From Bog-159 sp035541265 (lineage in GTDB: Bacteria; Acidobacteriota; Terriglobia; Bryobacterales; Bryobacteraceae), in assembly GCA_035541265.1 (NCBI GenBank), contig DATKNQ010000101.1:1-64000 (forward strand): a stretch of 64,000 bases of DNA, given 5' to 3'. The position numbers were made by a program, and so were the translations under genes. Shown in pieces: positions 26,425-34,860 of the stretch; position 1 is the stretch's first letter, and the number at the start of each line of letters is the position of its first letter. The notes beneath the pieces are model-generated. The model was not told where the DNA came from. It did not search any database and saw only the letters and a program-made list of their open reading frames with translations.

Positions 26425-27604
26425 CGATTTGGGAAACGGCTCGACGCGGGTCCTGGACGTATGGAGTCATGTGGCTCCGGAGTTCGGCGGGGTAGGTCCA
26501 GCGGCGGCGGGTTTGGCCATGGCTGTCCAGCAGGATTCCGGTTGGCAGAGCCGGCTGCTGGCCGTGTGCGATGCAGCGGAGAAGACACTCAGTGATGGGA
26601 TTCCGCCGTCCGTGGAGCGGGTCGCCGCCCCTGGTCCACGGCCGGCGGCCGACATCCGGCTGAAACCGGCGCTGGATGCAGCCATTCAGGACTCCGACGT
26701 CATTCACGTGCATGGCCTGTGGCTGCCGCATTCGATCATGACGCGCATGGCGGCCGCCAAGTTCAGGAAGCCGCTTGTCTCGTCGGTACATGGCATGCTC
26801 GAGACCTGGGAACTCAAGAACAAATGGCTCAAGAAAGCCATTTATGCCCAGCTCTTCGAAAAGCGGTCGCTCGCCCGGTCGCACTGCCTACGGGCCCTCA
26901 GCGGACAGGAAGCGGCTGACTACCGGCGCTTCGGCTTGAGATGTCCCATTGCAGTGGTACCTAATGGCATCAATCAGTTGGAGCGTAGGGATCCCGGTAT
27001 CTTTTTGAGACAGTTTCCAGACTTAGCGGATAAAGCTATCGTGTTATTCCTCAGCCGGGTGCATTTCAAGAAGGGTATCCTGAATCTGCTGGAGGCGTGG
27101 CCGCCGGTAGTCAGTAGCTGCCCGCGGGCTCACCTGGTCATTGCGGGGCCTGACTGCCAGGGAACGTTGGGGCGCGCGACAGAGATCATTGCGCGGCACA
27201 AATTACACGCCACTGTGACATTGTGCGGAACGCTCCATGGCGAGACTAAGCTGGCGGCGCTATCCGCCGCCCGGCTCTTCTGCCTGCCGTCATATTCGGA
27301 AGGACAGAGCGTGGCTGTCCTGGAGGCGCTGTCGATTGGCCTGCCGGTGGTCATCACCCCGGCCTGCAACGTGGATGGCGTATCTGCATCTGGCGCCGGC
27401 GTGGTCACGTCCAACGATCCTGTGAAGCTGGCTGCGTCACTCGCGAATTGCCTGTCGGCCTCGCCATCAGACTGGCAGGCCATGAGCGATGCCGGCCGCG
27501 CACTTGCCAGAAGCCGGTTTGACTGGTCCGTGATCGGTAAGAAGATGCATTCGGTCTACTCCTGGATGTTAGGCGGAGCCCGCCCCGCGTGCCTGGTTAA
27601 TTAG
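26414..27604 (+). CDS. Glycosyltransferase family 4
   Basis: This 396-residue GT-B enzyme contains VHGMLETWELKNKWLKKAIY near residue 118, IVLFLSRVHFKKGILNLLEAW near residue 210, and LFCLPSYSEGQSVAVLEALSIGLPVVIT near residue 290. ATG 26414 was chosen because upstream frame lies within the polymerase gene; the two genes overlap by 11 bases. It adds a sugar to the repeat unit; acceptor and donor are unknown. Confidence 0.88.
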   Translation: MPASDLGNGSTRVLDVWSHVAPEFGGVGPAAAGLAMAVQQDSGWQSRLLAVCDAAEKTLSDGIPPSVERVAAPGPRPAADIRLKPALDAAIQDSDVIHVHGLWLPHSIMTRMAAAKFRKPLVSSVHGMLETWELKNKWLKKAIYAQLFEKRSLARSHCLRALSGQEAADYRRFGLRCPIAVVPNGINQLERRDPGIFLRQFPDLADKAIVLFLSRVHFKKGILNLLEAWPPVVSSCPRAHLVIAGPDCQGTLGRATEIIARHKLHATVTLCGTLHGETKLAALSAARLFCLPSYSEGQSVAVLEALSIGLPVVITPACNVDGVSASGAGVVTSNDPVKLAASLANCLSASPSDWQAMSDAGRALARSRFDWSVIGKKMHSVYSWMLGGARPACLVN

Positions 27605-27607
27605 CAT

Positions 27608-28210
27608 ATGGCGGAAACCACGATTCCCGGATGGTGCACCTCGCCGGTCGACCTTTCCGTTCCGGATAATAGCGAATACGACAAAGGGCGTCCGTGGCTG
27701 ACGATCGTGCTTTGGCATTTCTTCGGGGCGCCGCTATTACGCACAAACTGGTTGCCGGTTTCGCCGGTGAAGGCCGCGATTCTACGGATGTTCGGAGCGC
27801 GCATCGGGCGCGGAGTTTATCTCAAGCCCGGGATCAAAGTAAAGTTTCCCTGGTACCTCACGGTGGGCGATTATTGCTGGCTGGGCGAGGATGTGTGGAT
27901 CGATAACCTGGCGCCGGTAACGATCGGTTCGCACGTGTGTGTCTCACAGGGAGCTTACCTGTGCACCGGCAACCACGATTGGTCGACCACTAACATGAAG
28001 CTGTTTCGCAGGCCGATCGCATTGCACGACGGGAGCTGGGTAGGTGCGCGTGCCGTGGTTGGTCCCGGAACGGTAGTGGGCGCGGGAGCGGTGGTTACGG
28101 CGGGCAGCGTGATTACTAAGAACGTGCCGGCTGGAGAGATTTGGGCCGGGAATCCCGCGCGGTATTTGCGCGATCGCGTCGTGCGCGCCAGACAGTCTCA
28201 AGTGAGTTGA
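27608..28210 (+). CDS. WcaF-like hexapeptide-repeat acyltransferase
   Basis: This 200-residue protein resembles colanic-acid acetyltransferase WcaF: the N-terminal PWLTIVLWHFFGAPLLRTNWLP, a left-handed beta-helix of hexapeptides, and a catalytic-type histidine in CTGNHDWSTTNMKL near residue 120. The end GSVITKNVPAGEIWAGNPARYL is typical of the family. It probably O-acetylates a sugar of the polymer using acetyl-CoA. Confidence 0.88.
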   Translation: MAETTIPGWCTSPVDLSVPDNSEYDKGRPWLTIVLWHFFGAPLLRTNWLPVSPVKAAILRMFGARIGRGVYLKPGIKVKFPWYLTVGDYCWLGEDVWIDNLAPVTIGSHVCVSQGAYLCTGNHDWSTTNMKLFRRPIALHDGSWVGARAVVGPGTVVGAGAVVTAGSVITKNVPAGEIWAGNPARYLRDRVVRARQSQVS

Positions 28211-29941
28211 ATGTACAGCCGCAGATCTCTACTTATGTTCGGCGCGGCGGGCGCAGCCTGCCTGCAGGGACTGGCAGACACGCCGCCGGGATCGATCGAG
28301 GAGAAAGTCCTGGCCGCGCATCGCGCGAAGCAGGGCGCCTTCCGGATCCCAGCCGGCACCTATCGTCTGGATGCCTCGCCAAAGGGAACATCACATCTCA
28401 GCTTCCACGACATGACCGATTTTGAGATCGATGCGCGGGGAGTGAATTTCTTATTTAGCGACGTGACTCGCGGCGGCATCGAGTTTGTTAACTGCCGCAA
28501 CGTACGTTTTCATGGCGCCAGTCTCCAATATTCCGTACCACCCTTCACGCAGGGTACCGTCACATCGGTCGCGCCGGACCGAAGTTGGTACACGCTCGAG
28601 GTCGATCCCGGCTATCCGGCAAATCTGAGTGACACGAAGTACTTTCCTGCTGCTCCGGTCGGGTGCCTGTTTGATGCGCGCACCAGGCGGCTGAAGGCCG
28701 GCGCATACGACATCGGCGCAGTTCGAATCGAGCAACTGGGGCCCACGCTCTTTCGCTTCTATGGAAAAGGGCCCGAGGCGGTTGGCGACCTGGCGGCTTT
28801 CCGGGGAAGTGGGCGGCATAATATTACGCTGATCGAGTGCGGCCAGATGGACGTGCGCGATGTAACGATTTATAACTCCGGCATGTTTGGCGTTTGGGAA
28901 GGCGGCGGCGAAGGCAAGAATTACTATAGTCTGCAGATCAAGCGCGGGCCGGCGCCGCCGGGAGCGAAGACAGAACCGCTGTACTCGACGTGCGCCGACG
29001 GCTTTCACAGCAGCCGCATGCGGAAAGGTCCGACGGTGGAAAATTGCTCGTTTGAAGGGATGCCTGACGATGGCATAGCCATCCACGGCATCTACGCGCT
29101 CGTTTTACAGCGGGACGGCAACACACTGGTGATCAACCGCAATAGCTTTCAGCCGGGCGATCCGCTGCTGTTGTTTGATTTTGCCGGAAGCCCTGCCGGA
29201 GAGGCTGCGGTCAAGTCCGTGACACCCGCGCCGAGTTTCCGAACCGTGCGGCCAAGCAAGCACTCGACCGTCGCTAACAATACCGCGGGACCTTACTTCG
29301 CAATCGTTCTCGATCGCACCCTGCCGGCAGACTTCGATTGTCTGTGCAGCAACCCGAATGCGATCGGCAGCGGATACGTGGTGCGCAACAATACGATTCG
29401 CGATCATCGCGCCAGGGGGATGCTGCTCAAGGCGCACAACGGGCTGGTTGAAGGTAACACGATTGACGGCAGCAGCATCTCCGGCATCGTCTTATCCCCG
29501 GAGCTCTGGTGGAACGAAGCGTGTTACAGCCGCAATGTCACGATCCGCAACAATGTCATTCGAAACCTGCCGGACAATCCCAGGTCATTCGGTGCCATCG
29601 CGATCGCCGCGATCACCAGCCGGCCTGTTCCCGGCGCCGGCCACCAACACATTACTTTCGAAAATAACCAGATCGACGGCAGCAATAGCGTCAACCTCCT
29701 GATCACTTCCGCTGAAGATGTGTCAGTCTCGAGCAATCGTTTCGGGAACGCTCAGCGGGCAAAGGTTGCGGTAGCCGGCAGTAATTGGGGCGAAGACCCC
29801 ACCGCGCTTGTCTACATCACCGAGTCGAAGAACATACGGTTTGCGAGTAATACGGCGCCGGGCCTTGGCGCGGCAAACGAGCATCTGATCGAAACCACGG
29901 CTACCGCAACACAAATCCAATCGGACTGGAAGCATTCGTAA
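28211..29941 (+). CDS. Tat-exported right-handed beta-helix protein
   Basis: This 576-residue protein starts immediately after the acyltransferase stop. The N-terminus (MYSRRSLLMFGAAGAACLQG) looks like a twin-arginine signal. Residues about 70-550 show repeating parallel beta-helix turns (NCRNVRFHGASL, SFEGMPDDGIAIHG, NNTIRDHRARGMLLKAHNGLVEGNTIDGSSISGIVLS), the fold of pectate lyases and C5 epimerases. It may be a periplasmic lyase or epimerase trimming or modifying the polymer. No specific enzyme family was recognised. Confidence 0.75.
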   Translation: MYSRRSLLMFGAAGAACLQGLADTPPGSIEEKVLAAHRAKQGAFRIPAGTYRLDASPKGTSHLSFHDMTDFEIDARGVNFLFSDVTRGGIEFVNCRNVRFHGASLQYSVPPFTQGTVTSVAPDRSWYTLEVDPGYPANLSDTKYFPAAPVGCLFDARTRRLKAGAYDIGAVRIEQLGPTLFRFYGKGPEAVGDLAAFRGSGRHNITLIECGQMDVRDVTIYNSGMFGVWEGGGEGKNYYSLQIKRGPAPPGAKTEPLYSTCADGFHSSRMRKGPTVENCSFEGMPDDGIAIHGIYALVLQRDGNTLVINRNSFQPGDPLLLFDFAGSPAGEAAVKSVTPAPSFRTVRPSKHSTVANNTAGPYFAIVLDRTLPADFDCLCSNPNAIGSGYVVRNNTIRDHRARGMLLKAHNGLVEGNTIDGSSISGIVLSPELWWNEACYSRNVTIRNNVIRNLPDNPRSFGAIAIAAITSRPVPGAGHQHITFENNQIDGSNSVNLLITSAEDVSVSSNRFGNAQRAKVAVAGSNWGEDPTALVYITESKNIRFASNTAPGLGAANEHLIETTATATQIQSDWKHS

Positions 29942-29963
29942 CAACTCTACATAGGATGACGAC

Positions 29964-30968
29964 ATGGAACACAACCGACGTGTGCTCGTTACCGGCGCTG
30001 GCGGGTTTATCGGCAGCCACTTGGTGACGTACTTAAAGAGGCGGGACTTCCGGGTGAGAGGTGTGGATATTAAGCCGCCCGAATATGCCCCGACCGATGC
30101 CGATGAGTTCGAGGTTCTGGACCTTCGCCGCTGGGATAACTGTCTCCAGGCCACGAGAAACATCGACCAGGTCTATGCGCTGGCCGCGGATATGGGTGGC
30201 ATGGGCTTTATTTCGAACCACCACGCACAGATTCTGCACAACAATGCGTTGATCAACTGGCAGACGCTCGAAGCTGCACGCGTCAATGGAGTGGAGCGCT
30301 ACTTCTACACATCCTCTGCGTGCGTCTATCCCGAGTTTAAGCAGACCGAGACAGAAGTAACGCCTCTGAAAGAGTCCGATGCTTACCCGGCATTCCCCCA
30401 GGATGCTTATGGCTGGGAGAAGTTAGTCACGGAGCGTCTCTGTTCGCACTACCGGGAGGACTACGGACTGGAAACACGCATCGTCCGTTTCCATAATATC
30501 TTCGGACCGCTGGGCACTTGGGATGGCGGGCGTGAGAAGTCGCCTGCGGCTATGTGCCGCAAAGTGGCCATGGCCAAGCTAACCGGTAATCCGGTGATCG
30601 AGATCTGGGGCGACGGCGAACAGACGCGATCGTTCTGTTTTATCGACGACTGTCTGGAAGGCATCTACCGGTTGATGTGTTCCGACTTTCACGAGCCGTT
30701 GAATTTGGGGCAGGACCGCATGGTGAGCATTAATCAGCTAGCGGATATCGTCGCCGGCATCGCCGGCGTCAGCATCGTGAAGAAGCACGTGCCCGGTCCG
30801 CAGGGTGTCCGCGGGCGGAATTCGGATAACACGCTGCTTCGCGCGGTGCTCGGTTGGGCGCCGGCGATTTCCCTCGAAGACGGCTTGTCCATAACTTATT
30901 CCTGGATCGAGGCGCGAGTGCGCGCGCGCCTGGCCGCCGGTGTTGAGGAACCCCAACTCGCGGCCTGA
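29964..30968 (+). CDS. GDP-mannose 3,5-epimerase-like NAD-dependent epimerase
   Basis: This 334-residue SDR enzyme has the Rossmann motif VTGAGGFIGSHL near residue 9, LAADMGGMGFIS near residue 73, the SSACVYPEFKQTE block with its catalytic-type cysteine near residue 113, Tyr-x3-Lys in DAYGWEK near residue 151, and RFHNIFGPLGTWDGGREKSPAA followed by a second lysine. GPQGVRGRNSDNT near residue 272 also matches plant GDP-mannose 3,5-epimerase closely. That enzyme makes GDP-L-galactose (and GDP-L-gulose), so the polymer may contain L-galactose. An AGGATG motif precedes the start. Confidence 0.85.
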   Translation: MEHNRRVLVTGAGGFIGSHLVTYLKRRDFRVRGVDIKPPEYAPTDADEFEVLDLRRWDNCLQATRNIDQVYALAADMGGMGFISNHHAQILHNNALINWQTLEAARVNGVERYFYTSSACVYPEFKQTETEVTPLKESDAYPAFPQDAYGWEKLVTERLCSHYREDYGLETRIVRFHNIFGPLGTWDGGREKSPAAMCRKVAMAKLTGNPVIEIWGDGEQTRSFCFIDDCLEGIYRLMCSDFHEPLNLGQDRMVSINQLADIVAGIAGVSIVKKHVPGPQGVRGRNSDNTLLRAVLGWAPAISLEDGLSITYSWIEARVRARLAAGVEEPQLAA

Positions 30969-30980
30969 CCCTATAGAGCC

Positions 30981-32234
30981 ATGCGCATCGTCGTTCACGA
31001 TTTTGCGGGACATCCGTTTCAGGTACAACTGAGCCGCGAACTGGCTGCCAACGGCCACTCCGTGGCTCACGTGTACTTGAAGGACTTACCCGGGCCGAAG
31101 GGACCGTTGCAGCGGTCCCCCGGCGATGCACCGTCGTTTCGCGCCGTGCCGTTGACCCTGGGAGCGCCCCTCGACAAGTATTCCATGTGGAAACGGCATT
31201 TCGCGCATCGCCGCTACGCCCGGGCGCTCACCGCCTTCATTGAGCGGGAACGGCCCGACGTGTTCCTTTCCGCGAACACGCCCATCGACGTGCAGGATCA
31301 CGTGCGCGGGGAGTGCCGCCGGCGGGGCATCGCGTTCGTCCACTGGATGCAGGACTTGTACTGCATGGCGGTGCGCAGCGTCCTGGCGAAGAAGTTGGGG
31401 TCCGTGGGCGGCTTGCTGGCCCGGCACTACGATCGCCTGGAGCGCAGCGTGTGCGAATCGAGCGATGCCGTGGTCTTTATCACGCCGGACTTTCTAACGG
31501 CGGCGTCCCAGATGGGCTTTCACCCGGCGCGGAATTATGTCATCGAAAACTGGGCTCCGCTCGATGACTTGCCCCCGGTTGCGAAGCGCAACTCCTGGAG
31601 TAAGCGGCACGGTCTGGCCGACAAGCTGGTGTTTCTCTATTCCGGCACGCTCGGGTTGAAACACAAGCCGGAGTTACTTTACGAGATGGCCGCCGCATTA
31701 GAGGACCGGAGCGATGCGTTGGTCGTAGTGGTGTCGGAAGGTTTGGGCCGTAGCTGGCTCGAGCGGAAGCTGCAGGAAGCCCCGTTGAAGAATCTGCTGT
31801 TGATGGATTTCCAGCCATACGCCGCGATGCCCGAAGTGTTGGGCGCCGCCGACGTATTGCTGGCGGTCATCGAGAAGGAAGCCGGCGTTTTTGCGGTGCC
31901 GTCGAAGGTGCTCAGTTACTTCTGCGCCGGCCGGCCGGTGTTGCTCGCCGCGCCCGAAGCGAACCTTGCTGCGCGCACACTACGGCGCGCGCAGGCGGGT
32001 ATGGCAGTCGATCCCGGCGACACCGGTAGTTTCATCGATGCGGCGCGCCGGCTGGCGGCCAATCCCGAGATGCGTCTCGCTTTGGCGGACAACGCGCGGC
32101 GATACGCCACCACCACGTTCGATATCAAGTCGATCGCCGCCAGGTTCGACGCGATTCTGCGCGAGGCCGTGGATGGCCTGGCCTTGCCCGCGCAGACTTT
32201 CGACCCTGCGTACTCCAGGGCCGCCACAGATTAG
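30981..32234 (+). CDS. Glycosyltransferase family 4 (WcaI/WbuB-like)
   Basis: This 417-residue GT-B enzyme has RIVVHDFAGHPFQVQLSRELAANGHSV at the N-terminus, LVFLYSGTLGLKHKPELLYEMA near residue 217, and VFAVPSKVLSYFCAGRPVLLAA near residue 302, the pattern of WcaI/WbuB-type transferases such as fucosyl- or N-acetylfucosaminyltransferases. It is the fourth GT-B enzyme of the locus and directly follows the GDP-sugar epimerase, which may supply its donor (inference). Confidence 0.87.
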   Translation: MRIVVHDFAGHPFQVQLSRELAANGHSVAHVYLKDLPGPKGPLQRSPGDAPSFRAVPLTLGAPLDKYSMWKRHFAHRRYARALTAFIERERPDVFLSANTPIDVQDHVRGECRRRGIAFVHWMQDLYCMAVRSVLAKKLGSVGGLLARHYDRLERSVCESSDAVVFITPDFLTAASQMGFHPARNYVIENWAPLDDLPPVAKRNSWSKRHGLADKLVFLYSGTLGLKHKPELLYEMAAALEDRSDALVVVVSEGLGRSWLERKLQEAPLKNLLLMDFQPYAAMPEVLGAADVLLAVIEKEAGVFAVPSKVLSYFCAGRPVLLAAPEANLAARTLRRAQAGMAVDPGDTGSFIDAARRLAANPEMRLALADNARRYATTTFDIKSIAARFDAILREAVDGLALPAQTFDPAYSRAATD

Positions 32235-32256
32235 CGACTAGTCGCTGGGAAATTCT

Positions 32257-33756
32257 ATGAGCACAACGATCACCACACTTGACAAAGTTGGTGCCGCGAG
32301 TCCATGGTTCGATTCAGCAACCTCGGGCACTCGCGGCGAGATCCTGGCAATCCGCTCGCAGCGCTACTCCTCGGCACTTACGGTTGGTGTTCTCGCGCTG
32401 ACTGACGCGTGTGTTCTAATTCCGGCGTTCCTCACCAGCATCCTGATATGGACATTTGTCCGGCCCACAGCCAAGCTCTTCCAGTTTGCCTCCTACTGGC
32501 CGTTCCTGCTCTTGTTCATCGCGGTGTATGTCGGTGTCGGTCTGTATCAGGTTGTGGGATTGAATCCGATTCAGGAACTGCGCCGTTCGATGGCCGGCAC
32601 CACTTTGGCGTTCTTCATCTTTGCCGGTAGCACGTTCCTGTTGAAAGATGCGCGCGGATTTCCGCGCAGCATCGCCCTGCTTACCTGGCTGTTGGTCTGC
32701 CTCGCGCTGCCTCCGGCCCGCGCGGCGGTGCGCAGGATCTGCGGACCGCGCAGTTGGTTCGGCCGGAGCGTGGTGATTCTGGGGGCAGGCAAGCCGGGCG
32801 AAAGCGTGGTGCGCGCGCTGAAGAAAAATCCCGGACTGGGCTTGAAGCCGGTCGCCATTCTCGACGATCGCGGCTCTAACAGAAGTCACCTGCATGGCGT
32901 ACCCATTCTCGGCGGGCTGGCTTTGGCGCCCTCTTTGGCAGCGCGTGCGCGGCTGGGCTATGGGATCCTGGCCATGCCCGGTCTTTCGCGTGTGCGCCTG
33001 CTGGCTGTGCTCCAAAAATGCGGTCAGGCTTTCGACAAGGTGTTAGTTATTCCCGACCTCTTGGGGATGTCCAGTCTGTGCGTCGAAGCCACGGACCTGG
33101 GAGGGATGCTGGGCTTGGAGATTCGTCACAATCTTCTGCATCTGCCCGCGCGCATCGTCAAGCGGGCGCTTGATCTGTTGGCCGTGGCCGCGCTCGCGCC
33201 GGTGCTGGTACCCCTGTTTTGCGTGATCGGATGCCTCATCAAGCTCACTTCGCGCGGTCCCGTTTTCTTCGGCCATACGCGTATCGGCAACGGCTCGCGG
33301 GTATTCAAAGCCTGGAAATTCCGCACCATGGCGCAGAACGCCGACGCGGTGCTGAAACGGCACCTGGAGGCGCATCCCGCGCTGGCGGAAGAATGGCGGC
33401 TTACGCACAAGCTCAAAGACGACCCACGCGTCACGCCTCTTGGCAAGATCCTGCGAAGGTCCAGTCTGGACGAGTTACCGCAGTTGATTAACGTCCTGCT
33501 GGGCGAGATGAGCTTAGTAGGTCCGCGGCCAATTGTGGCCGCCGAAGTGCAAAGATACGGCGAATACTTCGCCTCGTATTGCCGGGTCAAGCCGGGCATA
33601 ACAGGCCTGTGGCAAGTCTCCGGCAGAAACAACACTACTTATGACGAACGCGTGGCATTCGACCAGTATTACGTTCTGAACTGGTCGGTGTGGCTGGATC
33701 TCTATATCCTGACGAGGACCGTGAACACGGTGCTCACGGGAGCCGGCGCTTATTGA
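32257..33756 (+). CDS. Undecaprenyl-phosphate sugar-1-phosphate transferase, WbaP-type
   Basis: This 499-residue membrane protein has about four N-terminal membrane helices, a CoA-binding-like central domain (VVILGAGKPGESVVRALKKNPGLGL, about residues 172-196) and a C-terminal phosphoglycosyltransferase domain with KAWKFRTM (about 350), RRSSLDELPQLINVL (about 402), SLVGPRP (about 420) and KPGITGLWQVSGR (about 447). Such enzymes start each repeat unit by loading a sugar phosphate (often galactose or glucose) onto undecaprenyl phosphate. Here the initiating gene is the last biosynthetic gene. Confidence 0.94.
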   Translation: MSTTITTLDKVGAASPWFDSATSGTRGEILAIRSQRYSSALTVGVLALTDACVLIPAFLTSILIWTFVRPTAKLFQFASYWPFLLLFIAVYVGVGLYQVVGLNPIQELRRSMAGTTLAFFIFAGSTFLLKDARGFPRSIALLTWLLVCLALPPARAAVRRICGPRSWFGRSVVILGAGKPGESVVRALKKNPGLGLKPVAILDDRGSNRSHLHGVPILGGLALAPSLAARARLGYGILAMPGLSRVRLLAVLQKCGQAFDKVLVIPDLLGMSSLCVEATDLGGMLGLEIRHNLLHLPARIVKRALDLLAVAALAPVLVPLFCVIGCLIKLTSRGPVFFGHTRIGNGSRVFKAWKFRTMAQNADAVLKRHLEAHPALAEEWRLTHKLKDDPRVTPLGKILRRSSLDELPQLINVLLGEMSLVGPRPIVAAEVQRYGEYFASYCRVKPGITGLWQVSGRNNTTYDERVAFDQYYVLNWSVWLDLYILTRTVNTVLTGAGAY

Positions 33757-33801
33757 GCGATTCTTGCCGCCCCACGCCACTACTGTTCTACCGGTTGCGA
33801 T

Positions 33802-34779
33802 ATGATCTCGTATCACGTGGATGAGATAAACGCCGTTGAAGACGGCTCGCCGCAAGGCTCCGGCAGGAGCTTTCACCCTCCGCGGTGTCCCTTCTGGATC
33901 GACTGCGAGCCGCCTGCGCTGGACGCGCTGCGACGCGAAGTCGAAGATGCTCTCAACGCGCGCGAGGGCAAGAGCGAGACAGGCGGCGTCCTGTTCGGCG
34001 CCCGGGATCCGGAGCGGATCCACATCCGTGCCTACCGGCCCTTGCGCTGCGAGCACTCCCTGGGTCCGGGCTTTGTCCTTTCGGCGGCTGATGAGCGGCG
34101 GCTGGCCGACTTGATTGCCGGAGCGGCGGCCGACCCGGAACTGCGGAGTCTCCAGCCGCTGGGCTGGTATCACTCGCATATCGCCAGCAAGATCTTCCTT
34201 TCCGAACGCGACCGGCAGATCCACGCACGGTTTTTCAGCGCGGCATTTCAAGTCGCGCTGGTCCTCCGGCCGGCCTCCGACCGGGCCACCACGGCGGGCT
34301 TCTTTTTCCAGGAATCGAACGGCGCGATCCGCACCGATGGCGCCTACGAGGAGTTCGCAGTTGCGGCCGCGCCGTCCGCGCGGGAGGTGCGCGATGCGGC
34401 GCCAGCGGTAGTCGAAATCCCAATCGCAAAGCGCCCATCCCAAGGTACGGCGCGTGCGCCGCAACAGCCTGTCTGCCCGGTATGCGGCAGCAAAAGCGTC
34501 CGCCGGTCGCATCGGCTGAACGGACTTGAGAGACTGCGGGGCGCATTCGGCTACTACCCTTATCGCTGCCATGAATGCCTGTCCCGCCCTTTTCTGAAGG
34601 ACCCCACCGGGCTGCTCGACCGCATGCGTCCAGGCTCCCGGAGGCGGCCGGAGGAGCGCCGGCGCGCCTGGATACGGACGCGGCGCGAACTGTTGCTTTG
34701 GGGCGCCGGCATCTTCGGCTTTGCCGCGATATTGCTCTATCTGCTTCGCGATACGGGACCCAAACAGGACCAGCCGTAG
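33802..34779 (+). CDS. JAMM/MPN metalloprotease with zinc ribbon and membrane anchor
   Basis: This 325-residue protein has a JAB/MPN domain (about residues 40-175) with an intact JAMM zinc site: Glu59 in SETGGVLFG, then His124-Ser-His126-x10-Asp137 in GWYHSHIASKIFLSERD. A linker leads to a zinc ribbon with two CxxC pairs (Cys225/Cys228 and Cys256/Cys259), and a membrane helix at about 297-315 ends in a short charged tail. JAMM proteins cleave isopeptide or peptide bonds near a C-terminal glycine or after small-protein tags. It follows the sugar transferase by 45 bases. Its target is unknown; the domain combination is not one I recognise. Confidence 0.75.
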   Translation: MISYHVDEINAVEDGSPQGSGRSFHPPRCPFWIDCEPPALDALRREVEDALNAREGKSETGGVLFGARDPERIHIRAYRPLRCEHSLGPGFVLSAADERRLADLIAGAAADPELRSLQPLGWYHSHIASKIFLSERDRQIHARFFSAAFQVALVLRPASDRATTAGFFFQESNGAIRTDGAYEEFAVAAAPSAREVRDAAPAVVEIPIAKRPSQGTARAPQQPVCPVCGSKSVRRSHRLNGLERLRGAFGYYPYRCHECLSRPFLKDPTGLLDRMRPGSRRRPEERRRAWIRTRRELLLWGAGIFGFAAILLYLLRDTGPKQDQP

Positions 34780-34860
34780 TTTCAACCCGCGGGCGGCGCG
34801 CGCTGATCGCGGGCAGCGCCGGGCCCCGCACTCTTACTTCACCAATTCAGGAGAACAATC

